25,763 nucleotides of DNA. It comes from a virus. The stretch lies in the IMG/VR virus record IMGVR_UViG_3300032322_000613, positions 1-25,763 of that record. One strand, written 5' to 3'. Below, in pieces: positions 1-4,650 of the stretch. The translations under genes were made by a program, and so were the position numbers. Positions within the stretch are counted from its first letter, which is position 1; the number at the start of each line of letters is the position of its first letter. The notes under the pieces were generated by a model, which saw nothing but the letters and a program-made list of their open reading frames with translations, was not told where the DNA came from and searched no databases.

Positions 1-47
1 CGCCCTGCGTAGTCGGTGCTGGTGATGGGTTGGGTCTTGGTGGTCAT
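1..47 (-). CDS. partial small gene, N-terminus only, unknown
   Basis: The ATG at 47-45 on the - strand is preceded by AAAGGAG eight bases upstream, 23 bases after the stop of the 24-residue gene at 70-144. Fifteen codons, rich in Thr, are visible (start MTTKTQPITS) before the window ends. It continues the leftward small-gene cluster. No function can be assigned. Confidence 0.6.
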   Translation of the reverse strand, partial: MTTKTQPITSTDYAG

Positions 48-69
48 GGTTGGGGTACTCCTTTCAGTT

Positions 70-144
70 TCAGATGATACCCAGCAGCATCAGCGCTGCT
101 GCGATGGCGCAAACTGCGATCAGGTACTTGTCGTCGGTTGACAT
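70..144 (-). CDS. 24-residue single-pass membrane peptide
   Basis: A 25-codon reading frame (MSTDDKY... to ...LLGII stop) has AGAGGAG five bases before its ATG and is followed 23 bases later by the next gene's start. After a short polar N-terminus (STDDK) the remaining residues are Ile, Ala, Leu, Val and Gly with one Cys, which would form one transmembrane helix. The start codon lies inside a perfect 14-bp palindrome, GTTGACATGTCAAC. A role such as membrane anchoring or host interference is conceivable but nothing proves it. Support comes from the good ribosome binding site, hydrophobic pattern and tight fit between neighbours. Confidence 0.6.
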   Translation of the reverse strand: MSTDDKYLIAVCAIAAALMLLGII

Positions 145-150
145 GTCAAC
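137..150. promoter_or_regulatory. perfect 14-bp palindrome over a start codon
   Basis: GTTGACATGTCAAC is a perfect palindrome spanning the ATG of the 24-residue membrane peptide. Its TTGACA/TGTCAA half-site recurs in the palindrome at 1942-1957 and in the AATCCTTGACA motifs at 1589, 1982 and 4470. It could be an operator, or an RNA hairpin hiding the start codon. Both are inference. Confidence 0.35.
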
Positions 151-166
151 TCCTCTGGTAGGGGTT

Positions 167-185
167 GGGGGAGAACTTCTCCCCC
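167..185. repeat. intergenic GC-rich hairpin, copy 1 (variant)
   Basis: GGGGGAGAACTTCTCCCCC, a 9-bp stem with a one-base centre. It lies 22 bases beyond the stop of the 195-residue gene and 23 bases before the start of the membrane peptide. It is one of seven related copies in 1-4152. Confidence 0.85.
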
Positions 186-207
186 CGGTTGTTACGCTAC
201 GCGTGCG

Positions 208-795
208 CTACGCGCACACGATCTCCTTGATCTCCTCCCTGACGATCTTCTCCTCGATGCCCTTGACCACGACACGGCACAGCGGGCTGTCGCTCTTCAC
301 GTAGGCGCAGATCACCACGCGCAGGTCGAACGCCTGCGGGGCCAAGTCACCCGCACGCAAGAGCGCACGGCGCAGAGGCGCAGGCATGGGGAAGAGGCAC
401 GGGTCCAGCTCGACACGTTGCACGAAGCTGTAGTCCCGGTTGGGCCGGTCGCTGTGCGTCCAGTCGGTGGAGCCCGCCGTCCAGTCGGTGCCGCCCGCGA
501 AGGGCTCCAGGGCCTGCAGCAAGCGCTCGTCCTTGAGCGAGTCGAGGTCGTACAGGGTCGCACCGAACCGCACGCTGTCAGCCGACTGGCTGATGTCAAC
601 CCACGGGCCCGCGTCGTTGTGGTCAGCAGCCAGGGCCACGCGGAGCTTGCGGTAGGTATACTGCACCAAGGGATGCGCCAGCAGATGCGGAGCCAGTGCC
701 GACAGGGTGTGCACGCGGCTGAGACTGCGCAGCGTGTAGTCGCTGGCGCTGGTGAGCGCCGCACGGAGGTCGGCGCGGTAGGTTTGGTTCTTCAT
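208..795 (-). CDS. 195-residue protein of unknown function
   Basis: The ATG at 795 overlaps the previous stop as ATGA, and AAAGGAAA lies seven bases upstream, so translation is probably coupled to the 256-residue zinc-finger-like protein. The protein is soluble-looking, with an Arg/Leu-rich helical N-terminal third and a TDWT motif repeated at residues 103-106 and 110-113 (caused by a 12-base direct DNA repeat). The C-terminus is charged (VVKGIEEKIVREEIKEIVCA). No family is recognised. The + strand frame across the same stretch is a shadow without a ribosome binding site. Confidence 0.75.
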   Translation of the reverse strand: MKNQTYRADLRAALTSASDYTLRSLSRVHTLSALAPHLLAHPLVQYTYRKLRVALAADHNDAGPWVDISQSADSVRFGATLYDLDSLKDERLLQALEPFAGGTDWTAGSTDWTHSDRPNRDYSFVQRVELDPCLFPMPAPLRRALLRAGDLAPQAFDLRVVICAYVKSDSPLCRVVVKGIEEKIVREEIKEIVCA

Positions 796-1562
796 GATTG
801 CTTTCCTTTCGGGTTAAGGGATGTGGGGGAGGTTTTCTCCCCCGTTGGGGACGGGGGACTGGTGTCCCCCCAGGACAGCAGCCAGGGGCTGCGGGGTGCC
901 CGCCTGCCCGGGATGGGCTGACAGGCTGCGTACAGGCGTCGTAGACGCCCGATCTCGTGAGCCAGGACGTAAGTGCAGGGATCTGCCTGCTCTGGCGTGG
1001 GGTTGCGTGGGCGTAGCCCCGTGCGCGGGTCGGGAGCTAGCTCAATACGGGCAAGCGCGGCACGAGCGTCGCCCAACATGCGCTGCAGAAGGGGCGCGTA
1101 GGCTTGCGCAAAGGCCCGCCAAGGCGCTGCAAGGTCGGGGTGTAGGCCACCCCCTTGGCGTGGCCCCGCGCGCTCCGCGCGGCCGCCCGTGTCCCACAGG
1201 GACACCTGATGCCCGTAGCGGGCATCCAGCTCCTCAGCCCAGGCAATCTCCTTCTGCAGCGGGCCCAGGATGGCCGCCTCCCATGCACGACGGCGCAGGC
1301 CGGCCTGCACCCGGGTGCTGCGCCCCGAGACCTCGACCCCGTAACGCTGCGCCCGCTCAAGCGCAGCCATGCTGGAGACAACCAGCGGATTGGCGCGGCC
1401 ATAGTGGACTTCCTGCACCCGCTGAGCGGGCGTCATCTGCCGGAGCGTGCGCGGAGGGTCGCAGACGTTGCAAATTGTGCGCAGGATCTTTTTCCGGCCC
1501 GAGAAGCGACGGAAGAGCTGGAGCGGGCGGGATTTCTCGCATTGCGTGCAGATTTTTTGCAT
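792..1562 (-). CDS. 256-residue protein with N-terminal CxxC...CxxC zinc knuckle
   Basis: The start at 1562 has AGAAAGG about eight bases upstream. Residues 5-34 read C5-TQ-C8 ... C31-NV-C34 with a PLQLF...R pattern between, the treble-clef-like zinc knuckle common at the N-termini of phage HNH-type and DNA-associated proteins. No HNH catalytic motif is seen in the remainder, which is Arg/Ala-rich and helical to about residue 215, then proline-rich and disordered. Nucleic-acid binding is a reasonable inference. The last codons run through a copy of the hairpin repeat (825-843), so the C-terminal SPTGEKTSP stretch is encoded by repeat DNA. It is the first gene left of the inverted-repeat element. 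Confidence 0.72.
   Translation of the reverse strand: MQKICTQCEKSRPLQLFRRFSGRKKILRTICNVCDPPRTLRQMTPAQRVQEVHYGRANPLVVSSMAALERAQRYGVEVSGRSTRVQAGLRRRAWEAAILGPLQKEIAWAEELDARYGHQVSLWDTGGRAERAGPRQGGGLHPDLAAPWRAFAQAYAPLLQRMLGDARAALARIELAPDPRTGLRPRNPTPEQADPCTYVLAHEIGRLRRLYAACQPIPGRRAPRSPWLLSWGDTSPPSPTGEKTSPTSLNPKGKQS
825..843. repeat. GC-rich hairpin, copy 2, inside the end of a gene
   Basis: GGGGGAGGTTTTCTCCCCC, a variant of the repeat. Unlike the other copies it lies inside coding sequence, the last 20 or so codons of the 256-residue gene, but still only about 30 bases upstream of the next start (795). Confidence 0.75.
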
Positions 1563-1583
1563 TTTTTGAGCCTTTCTTGGGAA

Positions 1584-1670
1584 TTATTTGTCAAGGATTT
1601 GTCAGGGTTTACCCTGTAAAGGATTAGACATACGTGGTAGCTACCAGGGTCTCCGACGGGCGTGCCACAA
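1584..1670 (+). repeat. left arm of a long inverted repeat
   Basis: This arm pairs with 1900-1997. The outer 24 bases (1584-1607) are a perfect inverted match to 1974-1997, and the inner 16 bases (GACGGGCGTGCCACAA, 1655-1670) are a perfect inverted match to 1900-1915. Between them lie diverged but analogous palindromes: TGGTAGCTACCA here at 1635-1646, and a longer TTGGTA/TACCAA dyad in the other arm. It also holds the inverted 11-mer GGATTAGACAT (1621-1631), whose complement recurs at 4464-4474. Confidence 0.85.
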
Positions 1671-1700
1671 ATTATGTCACTGTAAGTCGTTGTCGCGCAA
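1671..1700 (-). promoter_or_regulatory. candidate leftward sigma-70-like promoter
   Basis: Reading leftwards, TTGCGC (complement of 1695-1700), an 18-bp spacer and CATAAT (complement of 1671-1676) resemble a -35/-10 pair. Transcription would begin near 1664 and run through the left arm into the 256-residue gene with a leader of about 100 bases. This is only a consensus match. Confidence 0.4.
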
Positions 1701-1899
1701 GGGGAAAAGCGTGGTGCAACCAGGAATATACCTAAAAAACCGATACATAGACAGGTCTCTCTCTCTCTCTCTCCCATAAAAGGAAAAAGACAAATATATA
1801 AATAAATAAATACTTTCTTCTATATATATATATATATAATAAAGATAAGAAGAAGAAGAAGAAAAGCCCTTAGAAATCAACGAGTTAGCGCGGCGCAAG
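1701..1899. other. AT-rich microsatellite core, no gene
   Basis: The core between the two inverted arms holds a (TC)n tract near 1758-1772, poly-A/T with AAATAAATA near 1790-1812, a (TA)n tract near 1822-1838 and a (GAA)n tract near 1846-1862. Reading frames across it translate to simple repeats without ribosome binding sites. The extreme AT content against GC-rich surroundings resembles a DNA-unwinding element, and the purine/pyrimidine tracts could form triplex DNA. Confidence 0.7.
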
Positions 1900-1920
1900 T
1901 TGTGGCACGCCCGTCCGAGA

Positions 1921-1938
1921 GGTTGGTAGATACCAACC
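1921..1938. promoter_or_regulatory. operator-like dyad GGTTGGTA-GA-TACCAACC
   Basis: An 18-bp perfect inverted repeat with a 2-bp centre. Its core TGGTA/TACCA matches the palindrome TGGTAGCTACCA (1635-1646) at the equivalent place in the opposite arm, which suggests one dimeric protein binding both arms. Confidence 0.5.
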
Positions 1939-1941
1939 TGT

Positions 1942-1957
1942 TGTCAAACGTTTGACA
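1942..1957. promoter_or_regulatory. perfect 16-bp palindrome TGTCAAACGTTTGACA
   Basis: A perfect palindrome four bases from the previous dyad. Its half-site matches GTTGACATGTCAAC at 137-150 and the TTGACA motifs elsewhere in noncoding DNA. It is likely a protein-binding site; the protein is unknown. Confidence 0.5.
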
Positions 1958-1999
1958 TTTTTCTAAGGGTTTTCCCTGACAAATCCTTGACAAATAAAT

Positions 2000-2018
2000 G
2001 GGGGAGAAATTCTCCCCC
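2000..2018. repeat. GC-rich hairpin, copy 3
   Basis: GGGGGAGAAATTCTCCCCC, the consensus form, immediately outside the right inverted arm and 45 bases beyond the stop of the leftward gene at 2063. In the leftward direction it is followed by ATTTATTTG, so this copy could act as a weak terminator for the genes to its right. Confidence 0.85.
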
Positions 2019-2024
2019 GAGGAG

Positions 2025-2056
2025 ACTCGCCCCCGAAAAAGGGGCGAGTGCTTTTT
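2025..2056 (+). terminator. intrinsic terminator facing right
   Basis: A 9-bp stem ACTCGCCCC/GGGGCGAGT (2025-2033 with 2041-2049) is followed by GCTTTTT in the + direction only. No + strand gene lies upstream, so it would end a short rightward transcript from the inverted-repeat element or block rightward read-through under the leftward genes. Confidence 0.6.
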
Positions 2057-2062
2057 GAAAAT

Positions 2063-2248
2063 TCACCCTGCGGGGGGACGCGTGTCCCCCGGCGGTGCCC
2101 GCAGCTTCGATGACTGTTCCTTCGGCGGGCGCTCGGTCTTGAAGGCTCGCTTGGCCTCGGCCTTCGGCCTCCGCTGCGCGGCTCCCGGCCAGAGGCGCTT
2201 GATCTCTTGCGCCACCCAGGCGGCGCGGACTTCTTGCTTGAGGTTCAT
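2063..2248 (-). CDS. 61-residue basic protein, unknown
   Basis: The start is set at the ATG at 2248, which has AAGGAG eight bases upstream. A GTG nine bases earlier overlaps that Shine-Dalgarno site and is excluded. The protein is rich in Lys, Arg, Ala and Pro, helical for about 45 residues and then disordered. The segment RAFKTE also occurs in the 58-residue protein at 3037-3213, so the two may be distant paralogues. Nucleic-acid binding is plausible from charge only. Confidence 0.6.
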   Translation of the reverse strand: MNLKQEVRAAWVAQEIKRLWPGAAQRRPKAEAKRAFKTERPPKEQSSKLRAPPGDTRPPAG

Positions 2249-2261
2249 GGTGCTCACTCCT

Positions 2262-2486
2262 TCAGAGGCATTGCACGCCGCCGCGCGGGCCGAGGCGGAG
2301 GTAGAAGTCGGGCTCGTCGACGCACTCGCTGCGCTTGGCAGCGATGTGCACCGTCCCGTAGACGGTCTGGCTGAAGCGGGCCATTTCTTCCGCCACTTCG
2401 CGGAAGCCGGCGAGTGCGTCTTTCTTCGTGGCGTAGCGACACGCGGCCTCCAGCGTGTCGTCGCCTATGCAGAGGTAGTAGGCCAT
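2262..2486 (-). CDS. 74-residue protein of unknown function
   Basis: The ATG at 2486 (MAYYLCIGDD) follows CAGGAGA nine bases upstream. The upstream open stretch of the same frame is the hairpin repeat and is not part of the gene. The sequence predicts a mixed alpha/beta small domain with an acidic central helix (REVAEEMARF). It forms a pair with the 61-residue gene to its left, and the pair is bracketed by hairpins at 2506 and 2000. No family recognised. Confidence 0.68.
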   Translation of the reverse strand: MAYYLCIGDDTLEAACRYATKKDALAGFREVAEEMARFSQTVYGTVHIAAKRSECVDEPDFYLRLGPRGGVQCL

Positions 2487-2505
2487 CACTCTTTCTCCTG
2501 TAAAT

Positions 2506-2524
2506 GGGGGAGAAATTCTCCCCC
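2506..2524. repeat. GC-rich hairpin, copy 4
   Basis: Consensus form between the stop at 2531 and the Shine-Dalgarno of the gene starting at 2486. Its flank TGTAAAT is identical to that of copy 5, showing that the duplicated unit includes the adjacent ribosome-binding region. Confidence 0.9.
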
Positions 2525-2530
2525 GAGGCT

Positions 2531-2764
2531 TCACTCGGCCCAGTTCGCGAACGCGATCTGGCACACGCCCGAGCTGTCGCACGGGCGCACGATGATGGTG
2601 TCGCCCAGGTCTTCGACCTTCACGCGCACCCAGCCGTGCCAGCCGGCCAGGGTCTTGATTGCGCGGACTACGCCGCGCCTGGACTGAGCGCGGGTGTGCC
2701 CCCGCTTGACCCAGCAGTAGTTCGGCTCCCCGCCGAAGGTGTCGGTGACTTCGAGGTTCATCAT
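2531..2764 (-). CDS. 77-residue protein of unknown function
   Basis: Two adjacent ATG codons (2764 and 2761) follow AAAGGA; the first is used here. The start is only 10 bases from the preceding stop at 2775, so the Shine-Dalgarno lies in the upstream gene's end. The protein has one Trp-rich segment (LAGWHGWVRVKVEDL) and two Cys in the C-terminal part, and looks like a compact beta-rich fold. No family recognised. It forms a hairpin-bracketed pair with the 72-residue gene. Confidence 0.68.
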   Translation of the reverse strand: MMNLEVTDTFGGEPNYCWVKRGHTRAQSRRGVVRAIKTLAGWHGWVRVKVEDLGDTIIVRPCDSSGVCQIAFANWAE

Positions 2765-2774
2765 GGCATTCCTT

Positions 2775-2993
2775 TCAGTTCTCTTCGAGGGCCGCGAAGA
2801 AGTTGCGGTTGTTGAGTTGACTCAGTTCAGGCAGCCGCTTGTGTGCGAGTGCCCACGCACCCAAGAATTCGTCCCCGCGCAGTCGGCGGCACTCGCGGAT
2901 GTACCACGGGTACGACGCCCCGAGGTAGTTCCCTTCGATGACGTACCGCACCAGTGCGGACGCCGCTACGGACACACGAGCCTTTGTTTTCAT
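2775..2993 (-). CDS. 72-residue protein of unknown function
   Basis: The ATG at 2993 (MKTKARV) follows CAGGAGAG at good spacing. A longer frame upstream only reads through the hairpin and is rejected. The protein is helical, with aromatic/basic patches (SYPWYIRECRRLR, HKRLPELSQLNNRNF). No recognised domain. Confidence 0.68.
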   Translation of the reverse strand: MKTKARVSVAASALVRYVIEGNYLGASYPWYIRECRRLRGDEFLGAWALAHKRLPELSQLNNRNFFAALEEN

Positions 2994-3011
2994 TGCTTCT
3001 CTCCTGTAAAT

Positions 3012-3030
3012 GGGGGAGAAATTCTCCCCC
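3012..3030. repeat. GC-rich hairpin, copy 5
   Basis: Consensus form seven bases beyond the stop of the 58-residue gene (3037) and before the Shine-Dalgarno of the 72-residue gene. The flanks (CTCCTGTAAAT on the + strand) match copy 4. Confidence 0.9.
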
Positions 3031-3036
3031 GGTGGG

Positions 3037-3213
3037 TCAACGGGGCGTGACGTCCCGTACGGCCTGCGCCCAGGCGTCGGCCTGGGCTTCCTTCGCCTGC
3101 GCTGTGCGCAGGACCTGGGCCTTGCGGCGGGCAGCAGCCCGCTCATCCTGCGCCTTGTGGCGCAGTTCGGTCTTGAACGCACGCAGTGCGTCCTTCTGGT
3201 GGTTCTTGATCAT
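3037..3213 (-). CDS. 58-residue highly basic helical protein
   Basis: The ATG at 3213 (MIKNHQKDAL) follows TTGGAGAG about eight bases upstream. Almost the whole chain is Ala, Lys, Arg, Gln and Glu, predicted as one long helix (RHKAQDERAAARRKAQ). It shares RAFKTE with the 61-residue protein at 2063-2248. A DNA- or RNA-binding or capsid-associated role is possible; nothing specific can be seen. Confidence 0.6.
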   Translation of the reverse strand: MIKNHQKDALRAFKTELRHKAQDERAAARRKAQVLRTAQAKEAQADAWAQAVRDVTPR

Positions 3214-3235
3214 GCTGACTCTCCAACAGCACGCC

Positions 3236-3283
3236 GCTCCCGACGGGAGCTTCAAGCGCACTCCCGAGCGCCCCGAAGGGCGC
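3236..3283 (-). repeat. tandem GC hairpins between two genes
   Basis: GCTCCCGACGGGAGC (3236-3250, 7-bp stem) and a 6-bp stem GCGCCC/GGGCGC (3268-3283) whose leftward transcript has a C-UUCG-G tetraloop. They lie in the gap between the 81- and 58-residue genes, where the standard GGGGGAGAA hairpin is absent. There is no U-tract, so they are more likely RNA-stability or processing elements than terminators. Confidence 0.6.
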
Positions 3284-3295
3284 AAGGGGCTACGC

Positions 3296-3541
3296 TCAGC
3301 CGATGTACCACCGCCCGATCTCGCGCTCGTCCGGGTCGCGCAGCGCCGCCGCTACGCGGCTGACGCGCTCGATGGTGTACAGGCTATCGCCTTGCTCCAC
3401 GAAGGCTTCCCCGTCGTCCGCGATGCGGACGAGACGCGCCTCGCGCGTCAGCCGCCCCATGCGGACAAGCGCACTCAGCGCCTTGTGGAAGAACGCTTGC
3501 TCCGGGGTCAGCGGAGACAGCAGCAGATAGGTGGAACGCAT
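3296..3541 (-). CDS. 81-residue protein of unknown function
   Basis: The ATG at 3541 (MRSTYLLLSPLTPEQ) has AAAGGAGAG five bases upstream, an excellent ribosome binding site. The frame remains open far upstream but that part is hairpin and leader. The protein has a helical N-terminus followed by a likely beta section (RLVRIADDGEAFVEQGDSLYTIERV) and ends in GRWYIG. No family recognised. Confidence 0.7.
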   Translation of the reverse strand: MRSTYLLLSPLTPEQAFFHKALSALVRMGRLTREARLVRIADDGEAFVEQGDSLYTIERVSRVAAALRDPDEREIGRWYIG

Positions 3542-3560
3542 CACACTCTCCTTTGCAGGG

Positions 3561-3596
3561 CTGTGCCCTGCGGCACAGACAGCGCCCGACGGGCGC
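3561..3596 (-). repeat. tandem GC hairpins in the leader of the 81-residue gene
   Basis: Stem CTGTGCC/GGCACAG (3561-3578) and GCGCCCGACGGGCGC (3582-3596). The second has the same fold and centre as GCTCCCGACGGGAGC at 3236 with a compensatory T-A to G-C change, which supports selection on the paired structure. It lies in the 116-base gap before the 81-residue gene. Confidence 0.6.
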
Positions 3597-3657
3597 GTCA
3601 CATCCGTACTGGTCTGCGCCCCGTAGGACGCAGCACCGCTACGGACGCAGCGGTGAT

Positions 3658-3676
3658 GGGGGAGAAATTCTCCCCC
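3658..3676. repeat. GC-rich hairpin, copy 6
   Basis: Consensus form, five bases beyond the stop of the 143-residue gene (3682). Confidence 0.9.
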
Positions 3677-3681
3677 GATGG

Positions 3682-4113
3682 TCACTCGAACTTCAGCGAA
3701 GCCAGCGCACGCTTGTGCGCCGCGACGATCTGGGCCTTCGTCAGGCCCTCGTACGCCGCCGCTATGCGCTCCACGCTGCCGGCAGGCAGCCGCGTTTTCG
3801 CGGCCTTGTTGTTCTTCTCCGGGGCCTTCGACTTGTTGTTGATCACATGGTAGCGAAACTGCGACTCGGCACGGTCGCACGCCTTCTGATGGGCTTCCTT
3901 CCGCACGGTGCGCGAAGCCGACACGATCTTCACGGCCTTGTCCGCGTCGATGTCCAGGTTGCCTTGCAGGTACCCGATGACGAAGCGAACCCGCATCTCA
4001 CGCTGCCCTTCGATGGGCAGGGCGTGGTACTGCGTGTGCCAATGGCCACAAGCGGCGAGGATGGCGGCGTCCTGACGGCCCACGGCGGCAGCGAATTGTT
4101 CAAACGTCTTCAC
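3682..4113 (-). CDS. 143-residue basic protein, unknown
   Basis: A GTG start at 4113 is preceded by GAAAGGC nine bases upstream. The N-terminal 60 residues are mixed and may fold (CGHWHTQYHALPIEGQREM); residues 70-143 are strongly Lys/Arg/Ala-rich and helical. It is the first gene of the leftward cluster, directly after the divergent AT-rich control region, a position where phages often keep regulators or early host-takeover genes. No helix-turn-helix can be claimed. Confidence 0.68.
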   Translation of the reverse strand: MKTFEQFAAAVGRQDAAILAACGHWHTQYHALPIEGQREMRVRFVIGYLQGNLDIDADKAVKIVSASRTVRKEAHQKACDRAESQFRYHVINNKSKAPEKNNKAAKTRLPAGSVERIAAAYEGLTKAQIVAAHKRALASLKFE

Positions 4114-4133
4114 GATGTTGCCTTTCAGAGAAT

Positions 4134-4152
4134 GGGGGAGACTTTCTCCCCC
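4134..4152. repeat. GC-rich hairpin, copy 7
   Basis: GGGGGAGACTTTCTCCCCC, a variant, 21 bases upstream of the GTG start of the first leftward gene. It shows that the hairpin belongs to gene leaders and not only to gene ends. Confidence 0.85.
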
Positions 4153-4326
4153 GACTGTGCAAGCGGCACAGCTACGCTTGAGAGCAAACCGATGCTCTCA
4201 CATATGGTTCTACCCCCCTGCAGAGGGGTTCCGAGACCCCTGCCAGCGACCCCACCCTACGGGGGACACCCCTGCTGTGACGATGTAGTGCGACGTAATA
4301 TAAACACTAATCCACAACCATAATCG

Positions 4327-4401
4327 CAAAAATTACCAATTTTGTAAAAAATACAAATTACATAAAAATGCAAATCACAAAAATTACCAATTTTGTAAAA
4401 A
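4327..4401 (+). repeat. 24-bp perfect direct repeat in the AT-rich region
   Basis: The 24-mer at 4327-4350 recurs exactly at 4378-4401, 51 bp apart (about five helical turns). Each unit contains the dyad AAAATT-ACC-AATTTT. Such spaced iterons suit an operator pair or replication-initiator sites. Confidence 0.75.
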
Positions 4402-4469
4402 CAAAAACAAAATAAAACACAAATAAAAATTTTATAAAATTTTTTACAAAAATACCCCCTACAATGTCT

Positions 4470-4480
4470 AATCCTTGACA
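4470..4480 (+). promoter_or_regulatory. AATCCTTGACA motif, third copy
   Basis: This 11-mer also occurs at 1982-1992 and inverted at 1589-1599, all in noncoding DNA. It contains a TTGACA -35-like hexamer, but no acceptable -10 lies 16-18 bp downstream at any copy, so a phage-specific binding site is more likely than a standard promoter. Confidence 0.4.
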
Positions 4481-4489
4481 TTACCCATC

Positions 4490-4516
4490 AAAAAAACCCC
4501 GGCTCCAGGCCGGGGT
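4490..4516 (-). terminator. intrinsic terminator facing left
   Basis: An 8-bp stem ACCCCGGC/GCCTGGGGT-type pairing (4496-4503 with 4509-4516) is followed in the leftward direction by seven T (complement of 4490-4496). A second hairpin GCGGCC-TAAA-GGCCGC lies at 4520-4535. It insulates the early control region from antisense transcription arriving from the terminase side. Confidence 0.72.
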
Positions 4517-4581
4517 AAAGCGGCCTAAAGGCCGCACAGGAGGGCAACGCGTGCGCTGCGCGACAAGTATACCGCTTGCGC

Positions 4582-4610
4582 TTGCAAAAACAAACCCTTG
4601 TGGCTACACT
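4582..4610 (+). promoter_or_regulatory. candidate sigma-70 promoter of the packaging/head operon
   Basis: TTGCAA (4582-4587), a 17-bp spacer and TACACT (4605-4610) form a good -35/-10 pair directly before the terminase genes. If used, transcription starts near 4617 and the small-terminase start codon must lie downstream of it. Confidence 0.5.
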
Positions 4611-4650
4611 GCGCCCACTTGCGCTCGGCAATGTTGCCGCGCATGCGCCT

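Larger units (their letters stand above)
1900..1997 (-). repeat. right arm of the long inverted repeat
   Basis: The inverted partner of 1584-1670, slightly longer. It contains two palindromes described separately (1921-1938 and 1942-1957) and ends in AATCCTTGACA (1982-1992). The TGTCA/TGACA pentamer occurs four times in about 50 bases. Confidence 0.85.
4153..4489. promoter_or_regulatory. divergent AT-rich control region, no gene
   Basis: This separates the leftward cluster from the rightward terminase operon. 4200-4270 is GC-rich with small C/G hairpins (CCCCTGCAGAGGGG near 4215), while 4290-4460 is extremely AT-rich. It should hold the promoter for the leftward genes; leftward TATATT (near 4300) is a possible -10, with no good -35. 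A frame covering 4257-4481 encodes Phe/Tyr/Lys/Cys-rich repeats from the AT tract and is not accepted as a gene. Confidence 0.6.

Noticed and set aside
1677-1898. Leftward 73-codon frame in the microsatellite core
   Set aside because: Translates TC, TA and GAA tracts into simple residue repeats; no ribosome binding site.
2504-2815. + strand 103-codon frame opposite the 77-residue gene
   Set aside because: Shadow frame; the - strand gene has AAAGGA before its ATG and clean borders at the hairpin.
167-4152. CRISPR array from the seven 19-bp repeats
   Set aside because: Spacing is irregular (about 500-1200 bases) and the intervening DNA is coding; no cas genes.
1998-4323. Several + strand frames beginning MGEKFSP or MGETFSP
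   Set aside because: They start inside copies of the hairpin repeat (ATGGGGGAGAAATTC), which explains the identical N-termini; the - strand genes have proper ribosome binding sites.
4257-4481. Leftward 74-codon frame with a repeated FYKIGNFCD
   Set aside because: Produced by the AT-rich 24-bp direct repeat; unusual composition and no Shine-Dalgarno.
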